This document shows, piece after piece, positions 47,943 to 56,050 of a DNA stretch of 64,000 nucleotides. Each line of letters starts with the position of its first letter. Position 1 is the first letter of the stretch. A program made the position numbers and the translations under genes. This DNA is from Methanosarcina barkeri 3 (GTDB lineage: Archaea; Halobacteriota; Methanosarcinia; Methanosarcinales; Methanosarcinaceae), in assembly GCF_000970305.1 (NCBI RefSeq), contig NZ_CP009517.1, forward strand, positions 1,736,001-1,800,000, given 5' to 3'. The notes beneath the pieces are model-generated. The model had not been told where the DNA came from, ran no database searches, and saw only the letters and a list, made by a program, of their open reading frames with translations.

Positions 47943-47999
47943 TTAACTTTATGGTATAAACTGTATAATTTATATAAACTTTTACATGCTCAGTTCACT

Positions 48000-48195
48000 T
48001 TTAGCAAGCCTTTTAAAAAACTGCATGGAGCGCAACCGTTGATCCTCAACCGTTGATCCTCAACCGCTGCGCTGGTTGATCAAAACCGTTGAGCCGGTTT
48101 ATCACGCCTATAGGGTTTAGGATAAGTTCCTCAAATCCAACCACTGCTTGGGGTTTTCGCTCAAGCTTTTTTGAAAAGGCTTGGAATAAAAAGTA
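48000..48195. repeat. dispersed repeat family A, copy 2 (reverse)
   Basis: Reverse-orientation copy of the family at 21.15 and 50.27 kb, including ATCACGCCTATAGGGTTT and the AAGCTTTTTTGAAAAGGCTTGG hairpin module. A 13-bp direct repeat (CCGTTGATCCTCAA) occurs within. It lies just ahead of mfnD and must separate or contain its promoter. Confidence 0.75.
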
Positions 48196-48226
48196 ATAAA
48201 TAAGTTCCCGAGTTTTTCCTTTCCGA

Positions 48227-49186
48227 ATGAAAATCCTGATTGCGGAATTTGCTGTCGGTACGGACATTGAAAAGTCCCTTATCCCTGAGGGAGCTGCTAT
48301 GCTAAAAACCCTTGCGGAAAGCTTTGTTCATCTTGGGCATGAGGTATACTATCCGTCAGCAGGTACAAAAATCAGTGCAGGCACATGCATTGAATCTAAA
48401 GCCGAAAACTTCACGCAGGTAATCGAGAGAAAAGCAAAGGGCTGTGATGCAGGACTGATCATTGCACCTGATTCTATGCTTCCTGAGTTGAATGAAGTTC
48501 TTGAAGAAAATACTGTAAATCTGGGGTGTTCACCCGGATCGGCAGCCTGCTGTGCTGATAAGTTGATGTGCACGGAAATCCTGACGAAAGCAGGAATTAA
48601 AGCTCCTGAGATCGCAAAAAAGGCTGAAGAAGGCAAAAAGTATGTTACAAAACCCAGGTTTGGCTGCGGTGCAGAGGCGACATACCTTGTCACGGAGTTT
48701 GAGAATAAAGAAGAAATCATTGCAAGCGAGTATGTTGAAGGAGAAACTCTGAGCGTAAGCCTTATCGCAGGAAAAAAACCGCTTCCACTTACTGTAAACC
48801 GTCAGTTTATAGAGTTTGGTGAGAAAGAAGCCAAGACCAGAGAAAATGGGAAAGCTGCATCACCCGGCATAAAATACAATGGAAGCCTGACTCCTTACCA
48901 GACTCCGAGACAAGACGAACTCTATGAAACCGCGATCTCCACAGTCAAGTGCCTTGACTGTTTCGGGTATGTGGGTGTAGACATCATACTTGCTGACCTT
49001 CCGTATATAGTGGATGTAAACCCAAGGCCTACGGCTTCGCTTTTTGGAATTAGCCATGTTATGCGAGAAGAAATCGGAGACCTGCTTTTAAAAAATAAGT
49101 TTGGAGAACTGCCTGATTCGATACATATTGAGGGAGAATACCGCTTTTCAAAGGATGCACTGAGCGAGCTTTTCGGAAAGGTTTGA
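48227..49186 (+). CDS. mfnD: MfnD, tyramine-L-glutamate ligase (ATP-grasp)
   Basis: 319-residue ATP-grasp enzyme which joins tyramine and glutamate in methanofuran synthesis. N-terminal MKILIAEFAVGTD, the middle ATP-binding Lys region (KKYVTKPRFGCGAEATYL) and the Mg-binding VDVNPRPTAS near the C-terminus are visible. Start ATG at 48227. Neighbours mfnF and mfnE complete three consecutive methanofuran steps. Confidence 0.85.
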   Translation: MKILIAEFAVGTDIEKSLIPEGAAMLKTLAESFVHLGHEVYYPSAGTKISAGTCIESKAENFTQVIERKAKGCDAGLIIAPDSMLPELNEVLEENTVNLGCSPGSAACCADKLMCTEILTKAGIKAPEIAKKAEEGKKYVTKPRFGCGAEATYLVTEFENKEEIIASEYVEGETLSVSLIAGKKPLPLTVNRQFIEFGEKEAKTRENGKAASPGIKYNGSLTPYQTPRQDELYETAISTVKCLDCFGYVGVDIILADLPYIVDVNPRPTASLFGISHVMREEIGDLLLKNKFGELPDSIHIEGEYRFSKDALSELFGKV

Positions 49187-49194
49187 AAAACAGG

Positions 49195-49260
49195 AACAGA
49201 TTGAAAAGCCAGAAGCTTGAAAGATAGAAAACAGATTGAAAAGCCAGAAGCTTGAAAGAT
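49195..49260. repeat. 31-bp direct repeat, period 35, between mfnD and mfnF
   Basis: Two identical copies of an AACAGATTGAAAAGCCAGAA-type sequence (49195-49225 and 49230-49260), 4 bp apart, in the 110-bp spacer. Probably a local tandem duplication without known function. Confidence 0.75.
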
Positions 49261-49296
49261 GAGAAACAGATAAAAAAACATAATAAGGGCTCAAAA

Positions 49297-50277
49297 ATGA
49301 ATTCAAAGGTTATCGGGCTTGATATTGGAGGAGCAAATACTAAACTTGCCTCCTCGGACGGAGCGATTGTAGAACTGCACTATTTGCCCCTCTGGAAAAA
49401 CACAAAGCTTCCGGAAGTTTTAAAGGAAATTGCACAGCGGTTGCAGCCCGAAAAGGTTGCTGTTGTTATGACCGGTGAACTTGCAGATTGCTTTGAAGAC
49501 AAGGAACAGGGCATCCGCTTTATAAAGTCATGTGTTGATTCTGCTTTTGGGCTCTCAAAAGTGTCTTATATAAACAGTACCGGAAGGTTCCAGAGCGAAA
49601 CTGATGATATAAGGGAGCTTGCTGCTGCCAACTGGGCAGCTTCAGCCGGATTGATAGGAAAAGAAATAGGAGACTGTATTTTTGTGGATGTGGGAAGCAC
49701 CACAAGCGACATTATCCCTATCCTGTCAGGAGAACATAAAGCCGGACTTACTGACTTTGAGCGGCTGGTAAGAAACGAACTCGTATACGCAGGCACTCTC
49801 CGGACAAACCTTGCCGCACTCCTCGAAAAAGTAAAACTTGAAAGTGGCTGGTGCAGGACAGCTTCCGAACTTTTTGCTACAACTGCGGACGCCTATCTCC
49901 TGCTTGGAAAAATTGATGAAAATATGTACACATGCGAGACCGCTGATGGCGCAGGCAGGAGCAAAACCGATGCTATGCGAAGGCTTGCAAGACTGGTATG
50001 TGCAGACCTTTCCGAAATCCGGGAAGAAGAAATCTACGAAATTGCGGCCCAGGTAAAAGAAAAACAAATCTCTATCCTTGCTGAGGCAATTTCCGAAGTT
50101 GCGGAAAAGAACGGACTTAAAAGAATCGCAGCTGCAGGCCTTGGGGAGTTTCTGATAAAGGAAGCCGCAGAAAAGCTTGGCTTCGAATGCATCTCAGTAT
50201 CCGACCACTGGGGTGAAGATATCTCAAAAGTCTTTCCTGCATATGCGGCTGCCAGGCTGCTTGCCAAGCCTTTTTAA
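49297..50277 (+). CDS. mfnF: MfnF, methanofuran F1/gamma-glutamyltyramine coupling enzyme
   Basis: ASKHA/H4MPT-linked kinase-like fold with VIGLDIGGANTKLAS at the N-terminus, VDVGSTTSDIIPI in the middle and AAAGLGEFLI near the end. It condenses the aminomethylfuran pyrophosphate with gamma-glutamyltyramine. An ATG at 49252 opens the frame, but M16 at 49297 begins the conserved part and is the likely start (326 residues). The final residues AKPF are encoded inside a family-A repeat. Confidence 0.82.
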   Translation: MNSKVIGLDIGGANTKLASSDGAIVELHYLPLWKNTKLPEVLKEIAQRLQPEKVAVVMTGELADCFEDKEQGIRFIKSCVDSAFGLSKVSYINSTGRFQSETDDIRELAAANWAASAGLIGKEIGDCIFVDVGSTTSDIIPILSGEHKAGLTDFERLVRNELVYAGTLRTNLAALLEKVKLESGWCRTASELFATTADAYLLLGKIDENMYTCETADGAGRSKTDAMRRLARLVCADLSEIREEEIYEIAAQVKEKQISILAEAISEVAEKNGLKRIAAAGLGEFLIKEAAEKLGFECISVSDHWGEDISKVFPAYAAARLLAKPF

Positions 50278-50430
50278 AAGACTGCTTAACCTCAAGCCTT
50301 TTCAAAAAAGGCTTGAGTGAAAACCTTTTGAGAAAAGGTTTTATCGAAAACCAGAGAATCACTTGGATTTGAGGAGCTTATCCCCAAACCCTATAGGCGT
50401 GATAAACCGGCGCAACGGTTTCGGGTCAAC
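50265..50430. repeat. dispersed repeat family A, copy 3
   Basis: Same orientation as the 21.15-kb copy and more complete: AAGCCTTTTCAAAAAAGGCTTGAGTGAAAAC hairpin, GAGAAAAGGTTTTATCGAAAAC, CTTATCCCCAAACCCTATAGGCGTGAT. It overlaps the mfnF stop and leaves only 20 bp to mfnE, so mfnE is either read through the repeat or uses a promoter in it. Confidence 0.8.
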
Positions 50431-50450
50431 GGTTGCTTGAAAGGAAAACT

Positions 50451-51119
50451 ATGAGAGTGGTAATTAAAATAGGGGGAAGCCTTATTAAAGAGGCTCCCGA
50501 GCTTGTGGACAGGCTTGTAAAGGAATTTGGCTCAGGAAGCCGGAAAATTCCAGAGGAAACGTGTATATCCGAAGGACTTCCTTATTCCGTTTTAATAGTA
50601 CCCGGAGGAGGAGTTTTTGCTGATGCCGTAAGGAAAACTGATGAGAGCTTTTCCCTTAGTGCCGATGCAGCTCACTGGATGGCTATACTGGGTATGGAGC
50701 AATATGCCTGCTATCTTAAGGATAAAAGCCATGCGCTGGGCGTAGCTTCGATAGCCAGTCTGCCTCAGGGTGTTTCTGTTCTTTTCCCATACAGGCTACT
50801 GAGAACGGAGGATCCTCTGCCTCATACCTGGGACGTGACCTCCGATACTATTGCGGCCTGGGTTGCAAAGCAGATTGGGGCAACCTTAATAAAGGCCACG
50901 GACGTGGACGGTATATTAAGAGATGGTAAATTAGTCAGGGAAATTTCTGCTGTCAGCTATATAGGAAGTCGCGAAAGCTGTATTGATTTTGCCCTACCGG
51001 AATTTCTCCAGAAAAAACGAATGGAGTGCCTGATTGTAAACGGAAAATTTCCGGAGAGGGTAGTTCAGGCCGTGTATGGGAAGTCCGTGCTCGGTACTGT
51101 GGTAAAGGGGAATATTTAA
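50451..51119 (+). CDS. mfnE: MfnE, aminomethylfuran phosphate kinase
   Basis: Amino-acid-kinase fold protein of 222 residues, with VIKIGGSLI at the start, VPGGGVFAD and KATDVDGI. It phosphorylates 5-(aminomethyl)-3-furanmethanol phosphate to the pyrophosphate used by MfnF. A TTG at 50433 opens the frame but ATG 50451, after GAAAGGAAA, is the better start. Confidence 0.85.
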   Translation: MRVVIKIGGSLIKEAPELVDRLVKEFGSGSRKIPEETCISEGLPYSVLIVPGGGVFADAVRKTDESFSLSADAAHWMAILGMEQYACYLKDKSHALGVASIASLPQGVSVLFPYRLLRTEDPLPHTWDVTSDTIAAWVAKQIGATLIKATDVDGILRDGKLVREISAVSYIGSRESCIDFALPEFLQKKRMECLIVNGKFPERVVQAVYGKSVLGTVVKGNI

Positions 51120-51497
<378 letters not shown>

Positions 51498-51595
51498 TTC
51501 GGGTAAATTCCGAAGATCTTAATGCCTGATATGTAAACAAGAGTCTTGACCTTAAACTCGATCAAAAAATCAGACAAAATCTAAGAGGAATTATA

Positions 51596-51865
51596 ATGGG
51601 TGATGTTGCAGCAAAGATTAAGATTATGCCAGAGAGCGTTGACACTGACCTTGCAGAGCTGAAAGAGAAAATAAAAAGCGTAATTCCAGCAGGGGCCGAC
51701 CTTTACGGAGATATTGTTGAAGAGCCGATTGCTTTTGGTTTGAAGGCCCTGATTGTGACATTAATTGTTAATGATGAAGAAGGCGGAACTGAGCCTGCAG
51801 AAGAAGCCTTTGCAAAAGTTTCCGGCGTTGAAAACGTCCAGGTTATTGACGTCAATCGTTTTTAA
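51596..51865 (+). CDS. ef1b: elongation factor 1-beta (aEF-1 beta)
   Basis: 89 residues with the archaeal EF-1 beta signature: KIMPES at the start, AFGLKALIV in the middle, VNDEEGG and VQVIDVNR at the end. It exchanges GDP for GTP on aEF-1 alpha. Probably co-transcribed with the zinc-ribbon gene (98-bp spacer). Confidence 0.95.
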   Translation: MGDVAAKIKIMPESVDTDLAELKEKIKSVIPAGADLYGDIVEEPIAFGLKALIVTLIVNDEEGGTEPAEEAFAKVSGVENVQVIDVNRF

Positions 51866-51924
51866 GAGGAGAAGAGACCCGGACAACGCGTCCGGAAAAC
51901 AGTCTTTTCATATTCTCCTTTCTT

Positions 51925-51996
51925 GGGCTCGTAGATCAGGGGAAGATCGTTACGTTCGCAACGTAAAGGCCGCGGGTTCAAATCCCGCCGAGTCCA
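51925..51996 (+). tRNA. tRNA-Ala(CGC)
   Basis: 72-nt cloverleaf with stems of the expected sizes: acceptor GGGCTCG/CGAGTCC, D arm GATC/GATC, anticodon stem TTACG/CGTAA with loop TTCGCAA (anticodon CGC), T arm GCGGG/CCCGC with TTCAAAT. The acceptor contains the G3-U70 pair, the identity element of tRNA-Ala. The 3' CCA is not encoded. Confidence 0.95.
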
Positions 51997-52528
51997 CTTA
52001 AAAATTTTAAAAGAGCCGGGTCAGTTACGTAAGTTGCGTTAAACATGCTCTTAAAGTACCTTAACCGCTCTGAAAATCTCACAAGTACATTCAGTCAGAA
52101 TAACTAAACTGTAAAAACGTATAGTTTTAAACCGTAAAAACGTTTAGTCTCTGGAATCGATTGTCAGGACAGAAGCACTCCTTTTCATTACAATCGGATG
52201 TAATTGCTCTACACCTATACATGGAAGTTCAGCTTGTTTGAATTCGGGGATGAAAGTTGGAGTGGACATTTCTCCTTTTTGTCTGATTTTTCTTGTTTGC
52301 CTTTTATAGGCCAGAGTCTCATTCGAAAGACAATTTTCCCCACTAAAACAGGAAGACAAAAACTAGTAAAGTGTATACTGGCAAATTTTAATCATAGCTA
52401 TTTTCTTAACGAGTTATATTTGCTTGAAAGCCTGTTAACAAACAACTATGCCATAATATTGACGGATAGAATATATTAATGCAAATGTATAAATATGTTA
52501 ATATATGACATTACTTTGGGGTAATATC
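51997..52528. other. spacer between tRNA-Ala and hsp20
   Basis: No supported gene; a 71-codon minus-strand frame at 52144-52359 has no features. AT-rich DNA from 52440, with TTGGGGTAA just before the hsp20 ATG, holds its promoter and ribosome site. Confidence 0.4.
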
Positions 52529-52828
52529 ATGGTGGAAACATTAAGACTATCACCGGTAATTAGTGCATATCCTGATGACAAATATGAAAACCTTTTAATT
52601 GAAGTAGTTCTTCCAGGAGTGGAAAAGAAAGACGTTTCTTTCAAACTTACAAATGACAGTTTTTATGTAAGCGGTAAAAAAGAAGGGGTTTCATATCTGG
52701 ACAGCTATCCAACAGGCTGCCCAGTAATTCCGGAAAAAGCTGTTGCCAAATATTCAAACGGTGTACTTAAAGTCACTGTGCCTTATCAGGAGCCTTTAGA
52801 GAAATTAGTTGACGTAAAAATAGAATAA
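52529..52828 (+). CDS. Hsp20/alpha-crystallin small heat-shock protein
   Basis: A 99-residue alpha-crystallin domain: LLIEVVLPGVEKKDVSFKLTN followed by SFYVSGKK and a GVLKVTVPY end, with only a short N-terminal arm. ATP-independent holdase chaperone. GTG/ATG choice: ATG 52529 after GGGGT; a frame start at 52505 adds eight residues. The grpE-dnaK-dnaJ genes are 5 kb away. Confidence 0.85.
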   Translation: MVETLRLSPVISAYPDDKYENLLIEVVLPGVEKKDVSFKLTNDSFYVSGKKEGVSYLDSYPTGCPVIPEKAVAKYSNGVLKVTVPYQEPLEKLVDVKIE

Positions 52829-52968
52829 AAGAGCTATCGTATAGCAAACTTCTCTAAAGAAAAAGCAGTAAATCAAAACCTGAAATCATAGTTTGCAAAA
52901 CCTTAGAATTATCACTTTTTCAGACTATACAGTTCTCGATTTTTTACACTTTTCAGAAGTTTTTAGGA

Positions 52969-53542
52969 GCAACTATATTCACCGTGCCGAGTCGTTCTTG
53001 TCACGCTCGACGCAGGAGAGCGGCCTTGCCGATAGATAATATTTAAAAAGGAAACAGCAGAACTAAACGCCAGCCTACTAGAAACAAAATTCAAAAATCC
53101 AACCTGAATAATAAGTTTGAATTCTAACTTACAAAGGTAATAAAAATGATATGGAGAAGAGTAACTGGCCTTAGAAACAAAATTTAAAGAAACCGAAATT
53201 GGGATGATTCCTGAATGAAAAAGTGCGACAAGTGATGTCATTCTTCTGATTGGCTGGGTTTGTTTTCTCCAAAGGAATAAATAAGCAAGAGTGAACTCTG
53301 GTGGGTGGATGAATTATATAAAGAGCCTTTGTCTGATGAAGATATGTAGCTAATCGAAAATTTGGTACCATGCGCCACTGGAATCAACTGATTTTTGGAA
53401 TAATGAGTTTAATTTCATTTTTCTTGTGCTTATTTCTATAACTATTATTATTTTAGTGATTCTTCTTTTTGTAATTTTGCGGAATGGCCGCTCTCCTGCG
53501 TCGAGCGTGACAAGAATGACTCGTTATGGTGAATATGGTTGC
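52969..53542. mobile_element. 574-bp element with 63-bp inverted repeats
   Basis: The 63 bases at 52969-53031 and the reverse complement of 53480-53542 agree at nearly all positions, with the core CTTGTCACGCTCGACGCAGG identical. The interior is AT-rich with no intact gene and two short traces of a type I specificity-gene start. It resembles a non-autonomous MITE-like element or the ends of a larger element that lost its transposase. No target-site duplication could be confirmed. Confidence 0.65.
53168..53218 (+). pseudogene. hsdS-like N-terminal remnant
   Basis: Reads ALETKFKETEIGMIPE then stop, closely resembling the beginning of type I restriction specificity subunits (...TEIGxIPEDW). A second trace LLETKFKN lies near 53070. 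Only these fragments remain, inside the inverted-repeat element. Confidence 0.5.
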
Positions 53543-53564
53543 ATGGACCAAAAATATTTGTAAT

Positions 53565-53745
53565 TCAGCCTTCTTGAGCGTAGCAAAAAGGGCCCCTCCT
53601 CCTTGAGACGGGATTTGAGAAATGAAACTTATTTGTTCATAAATTAATCCGCTTGAGCGAACGAAGTGAGCGAAACGGAACCGTCCTCCCGAGACGGGAC
53701 TCGGGTGACGGAACTAGGGTGACGGAACTAGGGTGATGTAAGTTA
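53565..53745. repeat. dispersed repeat family B, single copy
   Basis: Partial copy of the 100-bp unit at 26.9 kb: AATCCGCTTGAGCGAACGAAGTGAGCGAAACGGAACCGTCCTCCC then a GGTGACGGAACTAG block repeated twice. It lies between the convergent hsp20 side and the acidic-protein gene. Confidence 0.75.
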
Positions 53746-53753
53746 CTCGAAAG

Positions 53754-54719
53754 TTATTCTAGTCTATTTATAAGATTGAGGAAATTAGCTCTTAACATTT
53801 CTCTGGTAGAGTTCGAAAGTTCATCGAGTCTATCCAGAGTTTCCAGAGCTTTTTCTAAGTAGGATTTAGCAAGGGCAGGGTCTTTTTCGACATAGACTCC
53901 TCCCATGTAAACATACAGGTAAAGGAAGTCATCGTATTTTTCAGTAAGCTTTTCGTACAGGTCCTGGATTTTATCAAATTCGCCTCTTTCGGACAGATCT
54001 GAGATATAGAGGCCTACAAGTTCATAGAATTCAGAGCCATTTTCCAGCAGGAAATCAACCTTTTTGTCTTCTGGCATTGAGAGAAACTTTTTTTCCATTT
54101 CGGAAACCAGTTCCTCTTCAGTTAGTTCTTCTCTATCCTCTGCTTCGTAGTTTTCTACAAATTCGAAATAATCTTCCTCATCTCCTTTCATAAGCATGAG
54201 ATCTGCATGTTTGCTGGACAGGCCTATTTTGGCAGCAAACTGTTTGATGCTTTTTTCGTACTCTTCGCTCTCTTTTTCGGTGAAAAGCCCCATAACATAA
54301 GCGGCCCACTTCAGGTACGCCTGTTCGTCTTCCATCCATGACCTGTTATCGATAATCTCCAGAACATAGTCGATTGCCAGTTCAAACTCATGATGGCTTA
54401 TTGGTTCATCATCAAGAAGCTCTATCAGGTTTTCAACTATTTCTGTCTCAAGGCCCTGATTAAAAAAAGAGATTTTTTTATCGTAGTTATTTTTGATGTC
54501 AGTTAATGCTGCTACTGCATCTTTATCCTTTATTTTCCGGTCATTTTCATAAAAATATCTTGCAATCGAGTATTCAATAGTTCCCAGATAATCACCGTAT
54601 TCATACTCCTTTCCTTGCAGACTTTTAATTTTGTTTGTTTCCGGAGTATCGGATTTTAGATATCGGGAAAGTGAGTAATCTTCCCCTTCAGTGAATTTGT
54701 TCCCAGTATCAGGACTCAT
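53754..54719 (-). CDS. acidic helical (TPR-like) protein of unknown function
   Basis: 321 residues, very rich in Asp and Glu, all helical. The last 90 residues (DKIQDLYEKLTEKYDDFLYLYVYMGGVY, PALAKSYLEKALETLDRLDE) look like two to three tetratricopeptide-type helix pairs, suggesting protein-protein contacts. No signal peptide or membrane segment. Flanked by repeat B and hsdM-like remains; function not deducible. Confidence 0.6.
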   Translation of the reverse strand: MSPDTGNKFTEGEDYSLSRYLKSDTPETNKIKSLQGKEYEYGDYLGTIEYSIARYFYENDRKIKDKDAVAALTDIKNNYDKKISFFNQGLETEIVENLIELLDDEPISHHEFELAIDYVLEIIDNRSWMEDEQAYLKWAAYVMGLFTEKESEEYEKSIKQFAAKIGLSSKHADLMLMKGDEEDYFEFVENYEAEDREELTEEELVSEMEKKFLSMPEDKKVDFLLENGSEFYELVGLYISDLSERGEFDKIQDLYEKLTEKYDDFLYLYVYMGGVYVEKDPALAKSYLEKALETLDRLDELSNSTREMLRANFLNLINRLE

Positions 54720-54891
54720 AGCATGCCTCCGCTTACCTATAATTTTATATTTTTCTTAATATTTATTTTAGCAGCATGTGTTTAAAAACTTAGTTTTTAA
54801 GCTTCGTTTGTAAGTTTAATTTTTCTTTACTTTCAGTGAAAACTTTTCATAGCTCAAGGATTTGAGATATTTCAGACTCTACTAGCTTGAA

Positions 54892-55042
54892 TTAGATTTC
54901 ATACCCAGGCCCTGCCAGATTCTCTTTTATTTTCCTCTCCAGTTCCTTTAATTTCCTGAACTGCTCCGAAAGTTCGCAGTCAGTCTCTCCATTTTCTCTT
55001 CAAATTCCTCGTCATCATCCTTTTCCTCAAAACCCACAATCT
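54892..55042 (-). pseudogene. hsdM-like C-terminal remnant, frameshifted
   Basis: On the minus strand two frames join into VGFEEKDDDEEFEEKMERL then DCELSEQFRKLKELERKIKEN and LAGPGYEI before a stop, the charged coiled coil ending of type I restriction methyltransferases. The frame changes near 54975. There is no start or catalytic part, so it is a relic. An hsdS-like trace lies 1.8 kb to the left. Confidence 0.45.
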
Positions 55043-55105
55043 GGATTAGAAAATATTTTAAAAAGCTATCTTTCCGGTTCCAGGAAACTGTTCAGTAAAA
55101 CAAGC

Positions 55106-55747
55106 TCATGATGTATTCTGATATCCCCAGATCCTCAAAGATATATCGACCATCAAGTCGATCAGGGATTCTTCGCTCTTGATGAGGGATAGGGAATAAA
55201 TTAAGTCGCACTGGATAACTCCTTTTACCGCAATTCCCCAGTCAATAAGGACTTCAAGAGGGTCTTTATCGCCTATCTCAACGCCATTGAAACGGCAAAA
55301 AAGTTCGGACACAGCTTTGTAGTACTCGTTTTTAAAATCCAGATTTTTGATTTCCTCCACTATCCCGTCGTCGAGCAGTGCGGCTATGATCAACGCTTTT
55401 GACAAAGATATGTTATCTCTGGTGTATTGCTGCATATTTTTTATTACATTCCTTATGTAGCCAGGAAAATCATTAAAATCAATATTTCCGGACTTATTTG
55501 TCATCAGTAGCTCGTCCGTATATCGATAGCTAATTTCCTTAAGGATGTCAAACTTACCTCCCGGGAAATATTTGTAGATCAGTCCTATGCTCACACCGCC
55601 AGCCTCAGCTATGTCTCGGATGGTTACATTTTCATAACCTTTTGTCTCTATTAACATGCACATTGCGTCCTGAATAGAGATAATTTTCGCTTTTTTATCC
55701 CGTTTCATGTTTTTTCGATCTTCTTGAACAGTTTTTTTATCCTGCAT
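55106..55747 (-). CDS. TetR-family regulator of the ABC export locus
   Basis: A TetR helix-turn-helix (VTIRDIAEAGGVSIGLIYKYF) lies near residue 45 of the short form; the C-terminal half is a ligand-binding helical domain. A frame of 244 codons opens at 55840, but ATG 55747 with CAGGAG 8 bp upstream is the likely start (213 residues). Divergent from the exporter genes, with three operator-like repeats between them; presumably represses both itself and the operon. Confidence 0.87.
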   Translation of the reverse strand: MQDKKTVQEDRKNMKRDKKAKIISIQDAMCMLIETKGYENVTIRDIAEAGGVSIGLIYKYFPGGKFDILKEISYRYTDELLMTNKSGNIDFNDFPGYIRNVIKNMQQYTRDNISLSKALIIAALLDDGIVEEIKNLDFKNEYYKAVSELFCRFNGVEIGDKDPLEVLIDWGIAVKGVIQCDLIYSLSLIKSEESLIDLMVDISLRIWGYQNTS

Positions 55748-55783
55748 CTGGTATCTCCTGAGTGATCTGGTATCTCCTGAGTG
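55746..55783 (-). repeat. 19-bp tandem duplication covering the ribosome site
   Basis: Two exact copies of ATCTGGTATCTCCTGAGTG, at 55746-55764 and 55765-55783, just upstream of and touching the TetR start. Each contains a CAGGAG ribosome site when read leftward, so the message carries two sites. Confidence 0.8.
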
Positions 55784-55930
55784 AACAATATTCAAAACCG
55801 CTGTTAATAAATTGTATGAATTTATACTCCAAGTGAACAATAGTCAAAACTTCTGTTAATAAATTATATGCACTAATACTTTAAGTGAACAATGTTCAAA
55901 ATCTTTATTAATAAGTTGTATGCATAAAAG
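55781..55930. promoter_or_regulatory. three 52-bp repeats with operator-like GAAC-N3-GTTC palindromes
   Basis: The motif GAACAATATTC, GAACAATAGTC, GAACAATGTTC occurs at 55783, 55835 and 55887, exactly 52 bp apart, each within a longer repeat that also includes TTAATAAATTRTATG. The third is the best palindrome (GAAC-AAT-GTTC). Likely binding sites of the adjacent TetR protein, spaced by about five helical turns. Confidence 0.7.
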
Positions 55931-56050
55931 ATCAGTAGAATTTTATACAAAGTCCAGAAATAATTCAATATCTTTAATTGAAACCCATTTCAATAAATTT
56001 TATAAATACGTTTTAATAATTATTATAATACAGAACCGGGGTAAAAGACA

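Noticed and set aside
52144-52359. 71-codon minus-strand frame between tRNA-Ala and hsp20
   Set aside because: No domain, ribosome site or hydrophobic pattern; composition like the surrounding spacer.
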